This document shows, in pieces, positions 33,091-43,614 of a stretch of 64,000 nucleotides of DNA (positions are counted from its first letter, which is position 1; every line of letters begins with the position of its first letter). The notes under the pieces were generated by a model. The model had not been told where the DNA came from. It did no database searches and saw nothing but the letters and a program-made list of their open reading frames with translations. The stretch lies in the NCBI GenBank assembly GCA_964036195.1, contig OZ038457.1:23277147-23341146 (forward strand), given 5' to 3'. Source of the stretch: Sphaerolaimus hirsutus. Its lineage: Eukaryota; Nematoda; Chromadorea; Monhysterida; Sphaerolaimidae. A program made the translations under genes and the position numbers.

Positions 33091-33276
33091 ATGGGCGCTT
33101 CAAGCGACAATCGCAGCGGCGGCAAGCCGCAGTGCGGCCACTCAGTCCTGCCGGTGTACATCGCGATCGGCTGCAGCGCGCTCGCCGCTCTGGCCATGGC
33201 GTGCCTGCTGCCCGCCGTCAACTTCACGTTGGGGCAGCTCAACGACCAGCTCAGGGTAGACATTGAGCAAGTCAGG
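33091..33276 (+). CDS. Duplicate first exon of cuticle collagen (copy 1)
   Basis: Encodes [20 protein letters not shown] and onward, 62 residues with a single membrane helix ([20 protein letters not shown]). The protein is identical to the exon at 36404-36589, and the donor GTCAGG|GTAGGT and phase 0 are also identical. The DNA differs at about nine positions, all synonymous. About 350 bp of upstream sequence, including a family A element, is duplicated too. Downstream it runs straight into the second copy of a 556-bp repeat, with no collagen exons until 36962. It could be an alternative first exon of the collagen gene or the remains of a tandem collagen gene. Confidence 0.65.
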
Positions 33277-33289
33277 GTAGGTGGTGTTG

Positions 33290-33845
33290 TTTTCATTTAT
33301 AGTTTCACATTGCAATTTTTTACTTTTCGGAACCCTGTTTTTCAACAGATGCAAAGTTTTAACACCGTCATCGGATATCCACAATGTTCTATTCCAAAAT
33401 CTTACTTTTTACCGAATTTAAACACCATCATTTGGTATATCCAACATGTCTCATATTCATATTTAGATGTCCAAATGATGTCCCAATTAGTGATGGAATG
33501 GCGCCATGGCGCTGGCGCCATTTGAGGGCGTCAAAGTGCGCCGCGCCATGGCGCCATTAGCGCTTGGCGCCCTTTTTCCTGTGGCGCCCTTGGCGCCTAG
33601 CGCCCACTTTCTAAAAGGCGCCATGGCGCCATTGGCGCTTGGCGCCCTCTTTCCGTGGCGCCCTTGGCGCCTGGCGCCCACTTTCCGAATGGCGCCATGG
33701 CGCTTGGCGCCCTTTTTTCTGGCACTTTTCCATCACTAGTCCCAATATTTCTGAAAAGATTCAAAAGATTTCATGAAAATGAAAAGTTCATTTTGCTGAT
33801 GGGAACACACAAAATTTGCTCATGTAAAGTTCATTTAGCAAACGC
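33290..33845 (+). repeat. 556-bp direct repeat, copy 2
   Basis: Starts 14 bp after the donor of collagen exon-1 copy 1 and shows no difference from copy 1 that I could find. Confidence 0.9.
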
Positions 33846-34108
33846 TCATGAGAACACACAAAATAATCAAATAAGAATTCTCTCAGTATTTCAAATTAAC
33901 TTAAAAGAGAAACATTTATTTCTTCATTTTTTTTGTGAGATGTATACAGCAGAGTATATGTGCTCTTTCGGGGGAAACAAAAACGTAATTTTTTATATTT
34001 TGAAGTTAAACTACCAACGTTTTATCATCACTGCGATCAGTTGCGTGCAACTCGATTCCATGAGACACAAACACCCTTTCACATAAAATATGTTTATAGG
34101 TTATTTAT

Positions 34109-34312
34109 TTGGAGCAGGTCGCTGCCGCCATGGGCACCTTTTTACCCAATTTGGGTACGTTTCACATGGGATTTTGGAAGGCCACGCGGCACAGGAAGTG
34201 CGGCCGCGGGCGAAAAATTAGATTTCCCCGACAAATGGTTGCGGGCAGCCCGACTTATCGGGCTGGGATTCATATTTGTGCCGTTGATGCGTGTACTTAT
34301 ATATTTAGGTAG
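34109..34312 (+). other. Possible coding exon between the collagen exon-1 copies
   Basis: A GC-richer stretch after an acceptor-like GGAGCAG and before a donor-like TTTAG|GTAGGTAAG. One frame reads WAPFYPIWVRFTWDFGRP and later LIGLGFIFVPLMRVLIYLG, which could be a membrane segment. A second frame has an ATG at about 34129. Neither resembles a family I know and no partner exons were found. Confidence 0.25.
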
Positions 34313-34324
34313 GTAAGTTGTTCT

Positions 34325-34492
34325 GGTGGAACCGCCGCACTCTGTGAAGTGTAAAGTCAAGTGTCAATGTCAAGTAAAATGTTATACAACTTGTCAAATG
34401 TCAAAGTTAACTAATAAAATTTTTCCCTGTTATTTTATTTGACAGCTTTCATGACGTTTGACACTTTACAGGGTGCGGGACTGCACCATGAT
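34325..34492. mobile_element. Family A variant (GCACCC subtype)
   Basis: GTGGAACCGCCGCACTCTG to CAGGGTGCGGGACTGCAC; arms of about 30 bp. Confidence 0.6.
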
Positions 34493-35925
34493 TGTCCACA
34501 AAAAAGCGTATTATATCGGTAATTAATTTGTAACCGGACACATCAATGACAGCTAAATTTACATATTGCATTTTCGTGACATCTTCAAGGGTATTCAAAG
34601 GTACCCTTCAAAGGTGACCCGCCATTCTTCGGACCGATCAAATTTCAGCCACATTTGCATTCCCAAAAATTCGAATGACGCGGCGAGTGATTGCACACGT
34701 TCCCCCGATAGGGCGTATTTTATTTATCCACTGACTCCCAATCTATTTTAGTAATTTAGCATCGCCGCTTGGACACACTTGTCTGTTTTGATTTGATCAG
34801 ATGAAACTGAAGCGACGGAACGCGGATTGACTTGTGCGCGTAACTTTGAATTGAAATTAGCGTTCCAAAAATCTCTGGGCGATTTTTATTTAAAAATCTA
34901 ATTAAATAAAAGAAATCTTATTTAATTATACTTTCTCCAGTTTCTTTTCCAGAGAGATTTAATTATATTTTATTTATGAGAAAAAAATATGATTAAATCT
35001 CTCATTTATATTTTCTCAGCGTTTTTCAGAGAGATTAAATTAAATCTTTTGAGAGATTTTCTGAGATGAAATTTAATTATATTTTTTGAAAATCACCCAT
35101 TTTTGGAACACTAATTGAAATTAACAAATTTGAAAGGCGCTCGCGAGCGGCCGAAACGAGTTTGCCGAAAAAATGCCGTCAAAGCGACTCGAGCGGCGGC
35201 GGGATCAATTTCTCGCCGAAGTGACACATGTAATCTTCGAGGGACACATGTAATCTGCGCGCGGAATGTTTGTTTTCGGACGGCGGCGAGATGGCAGCGG
35301 AGATAGTGACCAGACCGAACCGACGCAATGTCGAACGGCACTGGCGCTGGCAACGAGTATGGCGCCAAGCGCCAAGATAACGCCAGAAGTTGCGCTCTCG
35401 CGGTGCAGCGTGGCTGAAATATCACGATTTAAAATAAAATATGCTCTATCACATATAGAAAAAGTTGGAATTACATAATTAACCAATATTTAGTTGAACT
35501 TAGTTGACACTAATTTTGACGTCAACTAGTGTGTGTGGGCCGATTGGCGAACTGAAGCCGGGTATGGAAAGCCAAAAACATAATTTTAAGCTGGCAGTGC
35601 CATTCGACGCCACTTCAAAAAGTTCATGGCGTTGTGACCAATGCAGTCAAGTCCAGTCAGCGCAACTTACAACGCGCGGGCGCGAAAAATCGCCGAAATT
35701 CGGGGGCGACAATAAAACAAGTGTCAAATTATCGCCGCCGACATGCAAACGTATTTACGGAGGGCAGAACTTAACAGCTGCCGCTCGCTGGAGAACTCAC
35801 TCCATTTACGATAGTTCTCACATTTTCGCTTTTCTTCAGGAATCGGAATGATGCAAATTTTTGCGAGACATGAACAATGCTAAGGCTTTTTAACAAGTTG
35901 CTCCCTACCGTACTTATATTGTTTT
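34493..35925. other. Gene-free spacer with a GC-rich island
   Basis: No supported exon. About 35,125-35,440 is GC-rich against its surroundings and could be a promoter or untranslated first exon; a short ATG frame starts near 35,173 (MPSKRLERRRDQFLAE). About 35,490-35,545 carries one end of a CACACACTAGTT element (GTCAACTAGTGTGTGTGGGCC). About 34,870-35,090 is A/T-rich with repeated AATTAAAT(C/A)T motifs. Confidence 0.35.
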
Positions 35926-36100
35926 ATTTACTGAAGTTGTCCTTACACTTTGGTTTTACAGCACAGCTAACCGCTATGGTTTGTCTGATACGCAACATCT
36001 GAAAATTTCAGAAATGAAATTAGGTAGGCCAACTTTTTCTCGGCCAACTTTTCTCGGGCTTCTCACAATATTATCCTGTATTTGATGTAGCCGCTACCAG

Positions 36101-36259
36101 GCGCCACTCCCAAACCCTGTCAAAGCTGTCATGCCGTGTAAAAAGTCATGTAAACGCCCTGTAAAACGGCAAACGTTCGTTAGCCATTTTACAAAACTTT
36201 TGACACTTTGCATGGAGTTTACATTTTACAGGGCAATTCACAGCGTCTGGGAGTGGAAC
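36101..36259 (+). mobile_element. Family A element upstream of collagen exon-1 copy 2
   Basis: CAG|GCGCCACTCCCAAACCC to GGGAGTGGAAC|CTG, at the same relative position as 32778-32946. Confidence 0.8.
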
Positions 36260-36403
36260 CTGACATCTCTAGAAATATTATGGTTTTAATTTTCGGTAGA
36301 TCATTTACAGCACACTGTATTGAAAAATACAGTCGCACAGCGGTCGCACACATTAAACCAAAACGACCAACCCCACCTCAACACACAGGCTTCCAAGTAC
36401 AAA

Positions 36404-39325
36404 ATGGGCGCTTCAAGCGACAATCGCAGCGGCGGCAAGCCGCAGTGCGGCCACTCGGTGCTGCCGGTGTACATCGCAATCGGGTGCAGCGCGCTCGCCG
36501 CTCTGGCCATGGCGTGTCTGCTGCCCGCCGTCAACTTCACGTTGGGGCAGCTCAACGACCAGTTGAGAGTGGACATTGAACAAGTCAGGGTAGGTGCCTT
36601 TTGGTTGTTGGGGGGTTTTGTGGCTGTAACTTGACACTTTTCCAGGATATTTCAGTGATATTTATATATTTTATTGTAAACATATTTTCTGATATTTCAA
36701 AAATAATTGGAAAATATAAAAATGGATAGATATTGAGGATTGATATTTTCCAGCTTTTCAGATAAGTAGATTTTAAAAAATTAGGTATATTTTCGTTTTG
36801 ACAGATCTTCCTTCAAATTACCCATATTCTCTCAAAATCACCCATTTTTGAGAACGCAACACACCCAAAAATATCCATCACTATTTTTACAGTATCTAGA
36901 TAAATCTAAAACGCGACCAAAAAATTAAACCACCAACCAAACCACCCACTATTAATCCCAGGTGCTCACCGAGCACACCTGGTCCGACCTGATGACCATC
37001 CAGCACAAGCTCCCGTCGGACAAGTCGGCCGCCATAGCGACCCTGCGCAGGCAGACCAGACAGACGCAACTGCGCGACCTCCCCCTGTTCATGCAGGGCC
37101 TCAGCAGGGGCTCCAGGAGGGTGCAAGCCAGTGGGTATAGGGAGGAGCCTATAAGGGCGGGGCCTAATTATGGGGGTGAGTTGGTGTTTTGTTTGAGTTG
37201 TGGTGGCAGTTTTGGAGAGTGTAAAATGTCCTGGAAGATGTTAAATGGCATGGAAGGTGGTTTAAGTTAAAATTATGTCAAATGTCCTGGAAAATGTTTA
37301 ATGTCAGGCAAAGTGTCTATAGTCATGTAAAATGCCCTGTAAAATGTCAAATGTCATGCAAAGTGTCAAAAGTCAAGTAAAACTTCCTGCAAAATGGCAA
37401 ACGTACATTCGCCATTTTCCAGGGCATTTTCCACCACTTTTGACACTTAGGGACATTTCAAAGGGTCTGTGTATCCATGAATAGCTGCAAAAAACACTCC
37501 GCAGGCGCGCAAACGCGTCCGCCGACCGGCCCGGGCGGCTACGGCGAGTCGTTGCCGCCGTACGGCGAGACACCGGAACCCCCACCCTACGGGTCGTTCA
37601 CCACGCCGCCGCCGTGGGGCAGCACGTCGCCGTGGGACAGCATCGCGTCCACGTCGGAGGGGCCGGGACCGGGCGTGCAGACGCCGCCGCCGCCGCCGCC
37701 TCCCCCGCCGCCGCCGCCGCCGCACGGCGGCAGCACGCCGCTGCCCGGCAGGACGCCGCCGCCCGGCCAGCCGTGGAGCACCAGCCGCGTGCCGCCGTCG
37801 TCGCAGCGGACCACCACCGCCGCGCCGCCCGACGACGACTGCGGTCGGTTGGACGTACCTGGCAGTGTTGTAACCCTGTCCTTAATGATGGCTAACAAAA
37901 CAAAGTGGAATAATTTAGCGGGGAAAAATTCAAAAAGTTTGAAATCTATTTTTGGAAAAAAATCCGAAATTCGAAAGGTCATTTTAGAATAAAAACACTC
38001 AAAACTTTGAACAGTTTTTCGGAGGCTTTGCCACCGTTCAGCGTCCAGCGACCTTGACAAAAAATGGACACTTTCGCAGATGAATGCTGCAAGATGTGCC
38101 CACCTGGACCGCCGGGTCAACCGGGCATGCCGGGAATGGACGGCATGCCGGGCGACTCGGGCAAGCCGGGCGACCGCGGCGCAGAGTACCACTGGACTCC
38201 TGTCAGTTTGGCACTTTGACGTTGCTCAAACATTGCGAGTGAAATGATGATGACATGCCAAAAACACGTCGACTGCGCAGATATTCGCTTGCCCCGACTG
38301 TTACCCTGGTCCGCCAGGGCCGCCGGGCGCTCCGGGACTGCCCGGACAGCGCGGCGTGAAGGGCTGCACGTCGTTCCCCGGCACGCCCGGCATGCCCGGC
38401 AAGACGGGGCCGATGGGACCAGACGTGAGTTGTCTCCTATGTAGAACACCGTTGTAGAACATCTCGTACATCCAGAGTTTTACTTTTTCGAAAGTGTATT
38501 TACGTTTACCCAAAATACCCAAGTATTTCGGGTATTGATAATTCGGTCGTCTTTCAAAAAAATACTCAACATTCAACAACTGCGTGCGCACGTTCGCAGG
38601 GCGAGCCGGGCGGCGCGGGCAGCCCCGGCAACAGAGGACCGCCGGGCCCGCCGGGCTTGCCGGCCATCGCCTACAGACCCGGCTACCCGGGCGAGAAGGG
38701 CAACCCCGGCGAGCGCGGCAACCCCGGCCCCACGGGCAAGTGCGGCGACAACGGCAGTCCTGGTGCGTCGCTGCGCTGCGGCACTGTTGTCTTCACTGTG
38801 AACTGTAACACGTTTCCCTGCACGCAGGCGATTACGGCGACCGCGGCTACGAAGGCTTCGGCGGCGAACCGGTGAGTACCCCACGTCAACTGCGGCTCAA
38901 TGGCGGCCAACACAGTAGTTGACACATGTGTGTCAACTGGTTTGTGTAAACTCAGATTTCGGCTTCGCGTGTCGCAGAGCCATCTCCAACTGGACCTGCA
39001 CAATAAATATTTTGAAGCATTGGAAGATCGCTCTTGGACACGAAAAGCCGAAATCTGAGTTGACACAGACCAGTTAACACATGTGTCAACTAGTCAACCT
39101 GCTCGTGAGTAGACCGAAAAACACACGCGAACACGCACGCAGGGCACCGACGGGCGGCACGGCTATCCGGGCGAGCAGGGCAGGTCGGGTCCGCCGGGCA
39201 AGGACGCCAACTACTGCCCGTGCCCGGACAGGAGCGGCGCGCAGCAGGGCGGCACCAGCCAGGGCTACCCCAAGCCCGACCCGACGCCCGACGCAGGGCA
39301 GAACTATGCCGCCTGGGCTCAGTGA
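36404..39325 (+). CDS. Cuticle collagen, 8 exons
   Basis: Structural collagen of the extracellular cuticle. Exons: 36404-36589, 36962-37175, 37505-37843, 38080-38201, 38281-38424, 38600-38762, 38828-38871, 39143-39325, all in phase. The N-terminus is a short cytoplasmic segment plus membrane anchor, then a conserved non-collagen segment ([15 protein letters not shown]) like the nematode cuticle-collagen N-domain. Basic sites (LRRQTR, SRGSRR) could serve subtilisin-type processing. Exon 3 is Pro-rich with a run of 13 prolines. Exons 4-8 encode interrupted Gly-X-Y blocks separated by cysteines ([17 protein letters not shown]). The end has [13 protein letters not shown], the cysteine cluster typical of nematode cuticle collagens, then a non-collagen tail. 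A second, upstream copy of exon 1 lies at 33091-33276. Confidence 0.92.
37215..37470. mobile_element. Degenerate family A element in collagen intron 2
   Basis: Repeated ATGTCAAATGTCATGCAAAG-type units and a right arm ending AAAGGGTCTGTG; the terminal motifs have decayed. Confidence 0.6.
38910..39104. mobile_element. Palindromic element in collagen intron 7
   Basis: Arms TAGTTGACACATGTGTGTCA and CTCAGATTTCGGCTT on the left are mirrored by AAGCCGAAATCTGAG and ACACATGTGTCAACTAG on the right, about 60 bp each side. Confidence 0.7.
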
Positions 39326-39447
39326 TCGAAGGTGTGGGCGTGTGTGCGGCGTGGACTTGATCTATGTTTTGTTATTGTTTACCCCCTGGGTCTCTTCTTA
39401 ATAATTCAATCGCGGTTGAGTGATGGACGTTTTATGTGGACCCATAC

Positions 39448-39640
39448 TATACTCGGCGGACATCACACTTAGTATGGAAACCTACCACAACCGATCTGAA
39501 TAATGAACCAAAACTATACAGTTTTTTATCATAAATAATATTTCGTTTTTTTTTACTATGGAATAATAAATATTACGAAATTTTTCACAAGATTTTATTC
39601 ATCAAATTATGGTTGGATACTTTGCACTCCGCCGAGTATA
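39448..39640. mobile_element. Family H TIR element (TATACTCGGCGG)
   Basis: Ends TATACTCGGCGGACATCACA and ACTCCGCCGAGTATA. A related copy lies at about 49529-49724. Confidence 0.75.
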
Positions 39641-39988
39641 CCACATTGTTAATTGTGATGCAACTGTTTTACTTTTACATTGCATTTGTATTAGATATTC
39701 AAAATGTTCAGAATTCAGTGTGGACTTTGTTCAGTAGGCAGGGGGCCTTTCCTATTTCGGAACTTCCACACCAACACATACATTTTTCGCAAAACTACCA
39801 AATACAAATTTACGCGATACATAATGTTTCTTTTTACATAATGTACTTTAAGCGTCAAAAATAAACTTTATTACTTGACATTCACAAATCAAACAAGACG
39901 TCAAACTTTGGGCAATAAACATTTATCGGTAGACAAACTGAAAAAGTAAATACCGAAACCCACAGCTCAAAATAAACTGCGACTGCAG

Positions 39989-40176
39989 GTACCAGTTCCA
40001 GACCCTGTAAAGTGCCCTGTAAAATGTCAAATGTCATGCAAAGTGTCAAAAGTTATGGAAAATGCCCTGCAAAATGACAACTCGTTGCCATTTTGCAGGG
40101 CATTTTCTATGACTTTTGACACTTTGCATGACATTTTACATTTTACAGAGCTTTTTACAGGGTCTGGGAGTGCCCA
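39989..40176 (+). mobile_element. Family A element, intergenic
   Basis: CAG|GTACCAGTTCCAGACCC to GGGTCTGGGAGTGCCCA. The central palindrome GCCCTGCAAAATGACAA with its complement is clear. It lies outside any gene I can support. Confidence 0.8.
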
Positions 40177-40906
40177 CATCCAGGACGCTGATCTGTTGTA
40201 AACATTACATTCTTCTCGAAAATCATTTTTTTAGCCACAAATGTAAAATACCCAGGTAGGTGTCATTTAAAGACTAAAGACCCATACTCTTTCTATTAAA
40301 ACGTTACATAGTGTGAAAAATAAGCATAAATGCAGGTCTTAAGAAATGCCGGGAAAAACGCGGAATAAGTGTAACACATTTAAAAATATCTTCTTCTTTG
40401 TTTTTTTAAATCATTTATGCAACACACCTGCTTTAAGTATTTAAAAGGCAAATTGAATAGGTAGGACTTCACGCCATAAATAACTACTAGGTATTTTGAA
40501 TATTCCTAAGTAAATGATGTGTTTCAGCTTGTTATATGCATTGCCACAAAATCATTAAATGCATTTACATTTTTTTCCGAGGCAAGAATTTAGAGAAGCA
40601 TTTCAACAAAAATGCAACTATGCAAGTAATTTGAACTTAAACAGGTAGTGAATGAAGTTTGAGTGTTTTCAAGGAAAAATTTGGTCAGCTAATTCTTCAA
40701 ACAGCAATCATAAATACCCAGTTTTTTTCGGACAGGCAAACGCGAAAATACATATTATGCCAACATTTTTATCACTGTTTTTCAGACCAAAGCTGTGACA
40801 TTGTCGACGTAGTTACCCTTAAACAGTGGCTTTTAATAGCGCCGTGCCTGTTATTACACAGCGCTGCACAAAACACACACATATTTGCAAAAAGAGCGCG
40901 CTTCCA
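40177..40906. other. Gene-free spacer
   Basis: AT-rich sequence with no supported exon, RNA gene or repeat. Confidence 0.4.
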
Positions 40907-41766
40907 CAGTTGTTAAAATGTACACATTTACTCAAAAAATACGCGTAAGCGACTACGCGGTAAATAGATTTACTTTAAAAACAAGTAATGTACTCACTTT
41001 TACGCGTACCTACCGTTTTACCTCGAATCAACCCCCCCCCCCACACCCAAAATTCGGCTGAGGAAATAATAACCCCCCCCCCTCGAAATACCCCCCATAA
41101 AATTGAGTGTAAAGAGAACGTACATGACAAATACCGATGTTTGTCATCTGTACAATGCAGAACACACGTTAAAACTGATGATTGAGTGACGTGAGGGGCA
41201 GGGTTTATGTGTATATACAGTTATGTATGCCTATAAACACACATACATCTATGTAATTGTTTGATTTTTCTACGTCTGAGTATGGGTAATCTCCGAAAAT
41301 TTCTGGCGAAATAATAGAACCCCCCTCGAATTATCCCCCCTCAAATTTTGCTGGCGAAATAATAAACCCCCTGGGGGTATTTCGAGGTAATACGGTACAT
41401 TAAAAAGTACACGCACACATAGAAAATGTATTTTTTGTTGCTAAAGTCCCAATTTTCTGTTGCTAAAATAAGAAATTTTGAAGAAATCATGTCGTTTTTC
41501 TAAAAAATACTAAATAATCACAAAAAAACGACATCTATTTTGTCTTCCAGTGTTAGCTCACTCTCACGCATAAAAAGTAGTAGCTTTTACGTTTTCCGGG
41601 TGAAAAGCACTCGCTTTTACATTAACCTGGGAAAAAGTATTTTACTCACATTCACGCATGAGTACGAGTAAAAAAGTATTTTACATTTTCAATACTTTTT
41701 GGTGAGTAAAAAAATACTTCCATTTACATATACTTTTTAAAAAGTTCAGTAATTCTAACAACTCTG
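40907..41766. mobile_element. Family J element with nested family E
   Basis: Ends CAGTTGTTAAAATG and TTCTAACAACTCTG. An E element (41011-41397) is nested in it. The ACGCGTA-rich interior matches 12127-12731. Confidence 0.75.
41011..41397. mobile_element. Family E element nested in family J
   Basis: Ends TACCGTTTTACCTCGAATC and GAGGTAATACGGTA; the interior is closely similar to 30301-30724, though the flanking position in the host element differs. Confidence 0.75.
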
Positions 41767-41976
41767 CAAGCTTCCAGTAAGTTACATACGCACTGTAATC
41801 AGGTACTGTACGATTTGTTACAGTATTTATCTGTAATATAAAGCATTTTTGATGATGTTACATTGTATGGTTGTTCCGCCGCTTGTAAATATGAGCCATT
41901 GCGATATTATGTGACCACTGTAAATATTTTCAGTGACGCGTGCTCCATTGATTTCGTGTTCAGAGCTTTTGACCCG

Positions 41977-42144
41977 GGGGCACTCCCAGACCCTGTAAAA
42001 AGCCCTGTAAAATGTCATGCAAAGTGTCATGGAAAATGCCCTGCAAAATGACAAACGTACGTTGCCGTTTTGCAGGACATTTTCCATGACTTTTGACACT
42101 TTGCATGACATTCGACATCATTTTACAGGGTTTGGGAGGGGCAC
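41977..42144 (-). mobile_element. Family A element, TSD CCG
   Basis: CCG|GGGGCACTCCCAGACCC to GGGAGGGGCAC|CCG. This shows that the 3-bp duplication need not be CAG or CTG. Confidence 0.85.
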
Positions 42145-42505
42145 CCGATGGCGACCCGCACACTAGTTGGCACAAAAAATGAAGGCTGTTGTCAACTGCG
42201 AGCACGAGTACGCATTCTGTTGACAACACGCCGGGTTAGTACACCATTCGCGCATTATACTGCGATCATTTAGTTGACAACAGTACTCAGTGCTTTTTGC
42301 TTACTAATAAGTCATGGAATTTCCATGTGCGTGTACTAATTGAGTTGACAAAGGTATTCAAAAAAGTGTCCGTTTGCTCTGCTGAAAAACATGCGCAAGT
42401 GTAACATTTAGCCGTGTAAGACACTTTGTGTACAAGGTGTGAACACATGTATTATACAATGTTACACTCTAGTTTGACACCTATTTTAGCCATGCCATCT
42501 TCGCC

Positions 42506-42703
42506 GTGGACATTTCAGCCATGCCATTTCGGCAGCAGGACATTTTGGCCAGGCCCATTTCAACCGTGGACCGTTTAATAAGCCATGTATGCAACAGGTA
42601 CTACTGCATCCTTTTATGCGGCACATCTGAGGCACAACTGAAACAGCTGCAGACATGGCTGCGCCAAAATGGTGTGGTTGAAATAATTCCCGAGGTTCAA
42701 TGA
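42506..42703 (+). other. Short open frame of unclear status
   Basis: Open for 65 codons to TGA. The 3' two thirds (YYCILLCGTSEAQLKQLQTW) look protein-like and follow a possible acceptor (TATGCAACAG). The 5' third is a small imperfect repeat of CAGCCATG/CCATTTC motifs (42,487-42,575). It could be a last exon, a transposon remnant or chance. Confidence 0.2.
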
Positions 42704-42714
42704 TCAAAATGGGT

Positions 42715-43590
42715 CTGTACCTACACTCTGTTTTTTTTCAGTACACTATGCTAACCACCATTTTAAAACCAAGTTTATTGGATACAAAATTAAAATTTTT
42801 ATGATTTTTGGGGGTATATACAGTAAATGGTTGCACATCTCTTGGTGCACAGTCATTGAATTTGCTTAGGAAATTCAAAATTTAATTGTTTTAAAAACAC
42901 GCACAGGTTAATTGACAACATGTTTCCTGTAAACAAGCATTGTACACAAAATCAATTATAGGTGCTGTCAACATTTTTTTGTTTTTTAAAAGAATGTTTG
43001 AGATATGCAAATGTTAATGTAAAAATAGCAATGTATAACATATACACAGGTATATGTTTGAGCACAACACAGCAGCACAGCCTAAGAACAGATTGTGTGC
43101 AAAAATTTCATATTCAATAAAATTAGTGTCTAACAAAAAGTCAAGTTACAAGCACTTTCCGATGGGTAAAACTAAATGTGGTTAAATGCACAATTACTTA
43201 CCTTTACAGATTCGCAAAAATCAGCTTATATAACCGCACTCATCCATCCATCAATAAAATTAAAAAAATTGAAAAAAATATTTCATAACCAAATATTCCG
43301 TTTTAGTTTTACTTACTATGGATTTCAATGTCCGATAAGTGTTATTTAAGTTTCAATGATGATTTTTAAGTGCCCTGAATGTCAATAAATGAATAAATAA
43401 GAGCATATTTTTACATAAGAATTGATAGCTCTCCGCTATTCCAGTCATTTTAGGTATTTGAGCGCAATGTAGAAACTCATTACTACAAGTTCGGCGCGCG
43501 GCATTCAAATTTGCAAAAAAACACCTGCGCGGCCATTTCGCAGCCATAAACACGGTTGACACGTCGCAGGCGGAAATGTCCAATTAATTA
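42715..43590. other. Spacer upstream of PIGW
   Basis: AT-rich with no supported exon. About 43,480-43,600 is GC-richer and may hold the PIGW promoter or 5' leader. Confidence 0.35.
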
Positions 43591-43614
43591 CCAATTTCGG
43601 GGGTGCGGACCAAC

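Noticed and set aside
32263..33739. Open frames rich in Met-Ala-Pro-Leu-Ala-Leu-Gly
   Set aside because: They translate the GGCGCC palindromes of the family F element and appear in both repeat copies; not protein-coding in character.
37587..38192. 201-codon minus-strand open frame
   Set aside because: Shadow of the proline-rich collagen exon 3 and the Gly-X-Y exon 4; the sense frame has the family features and correct phases.
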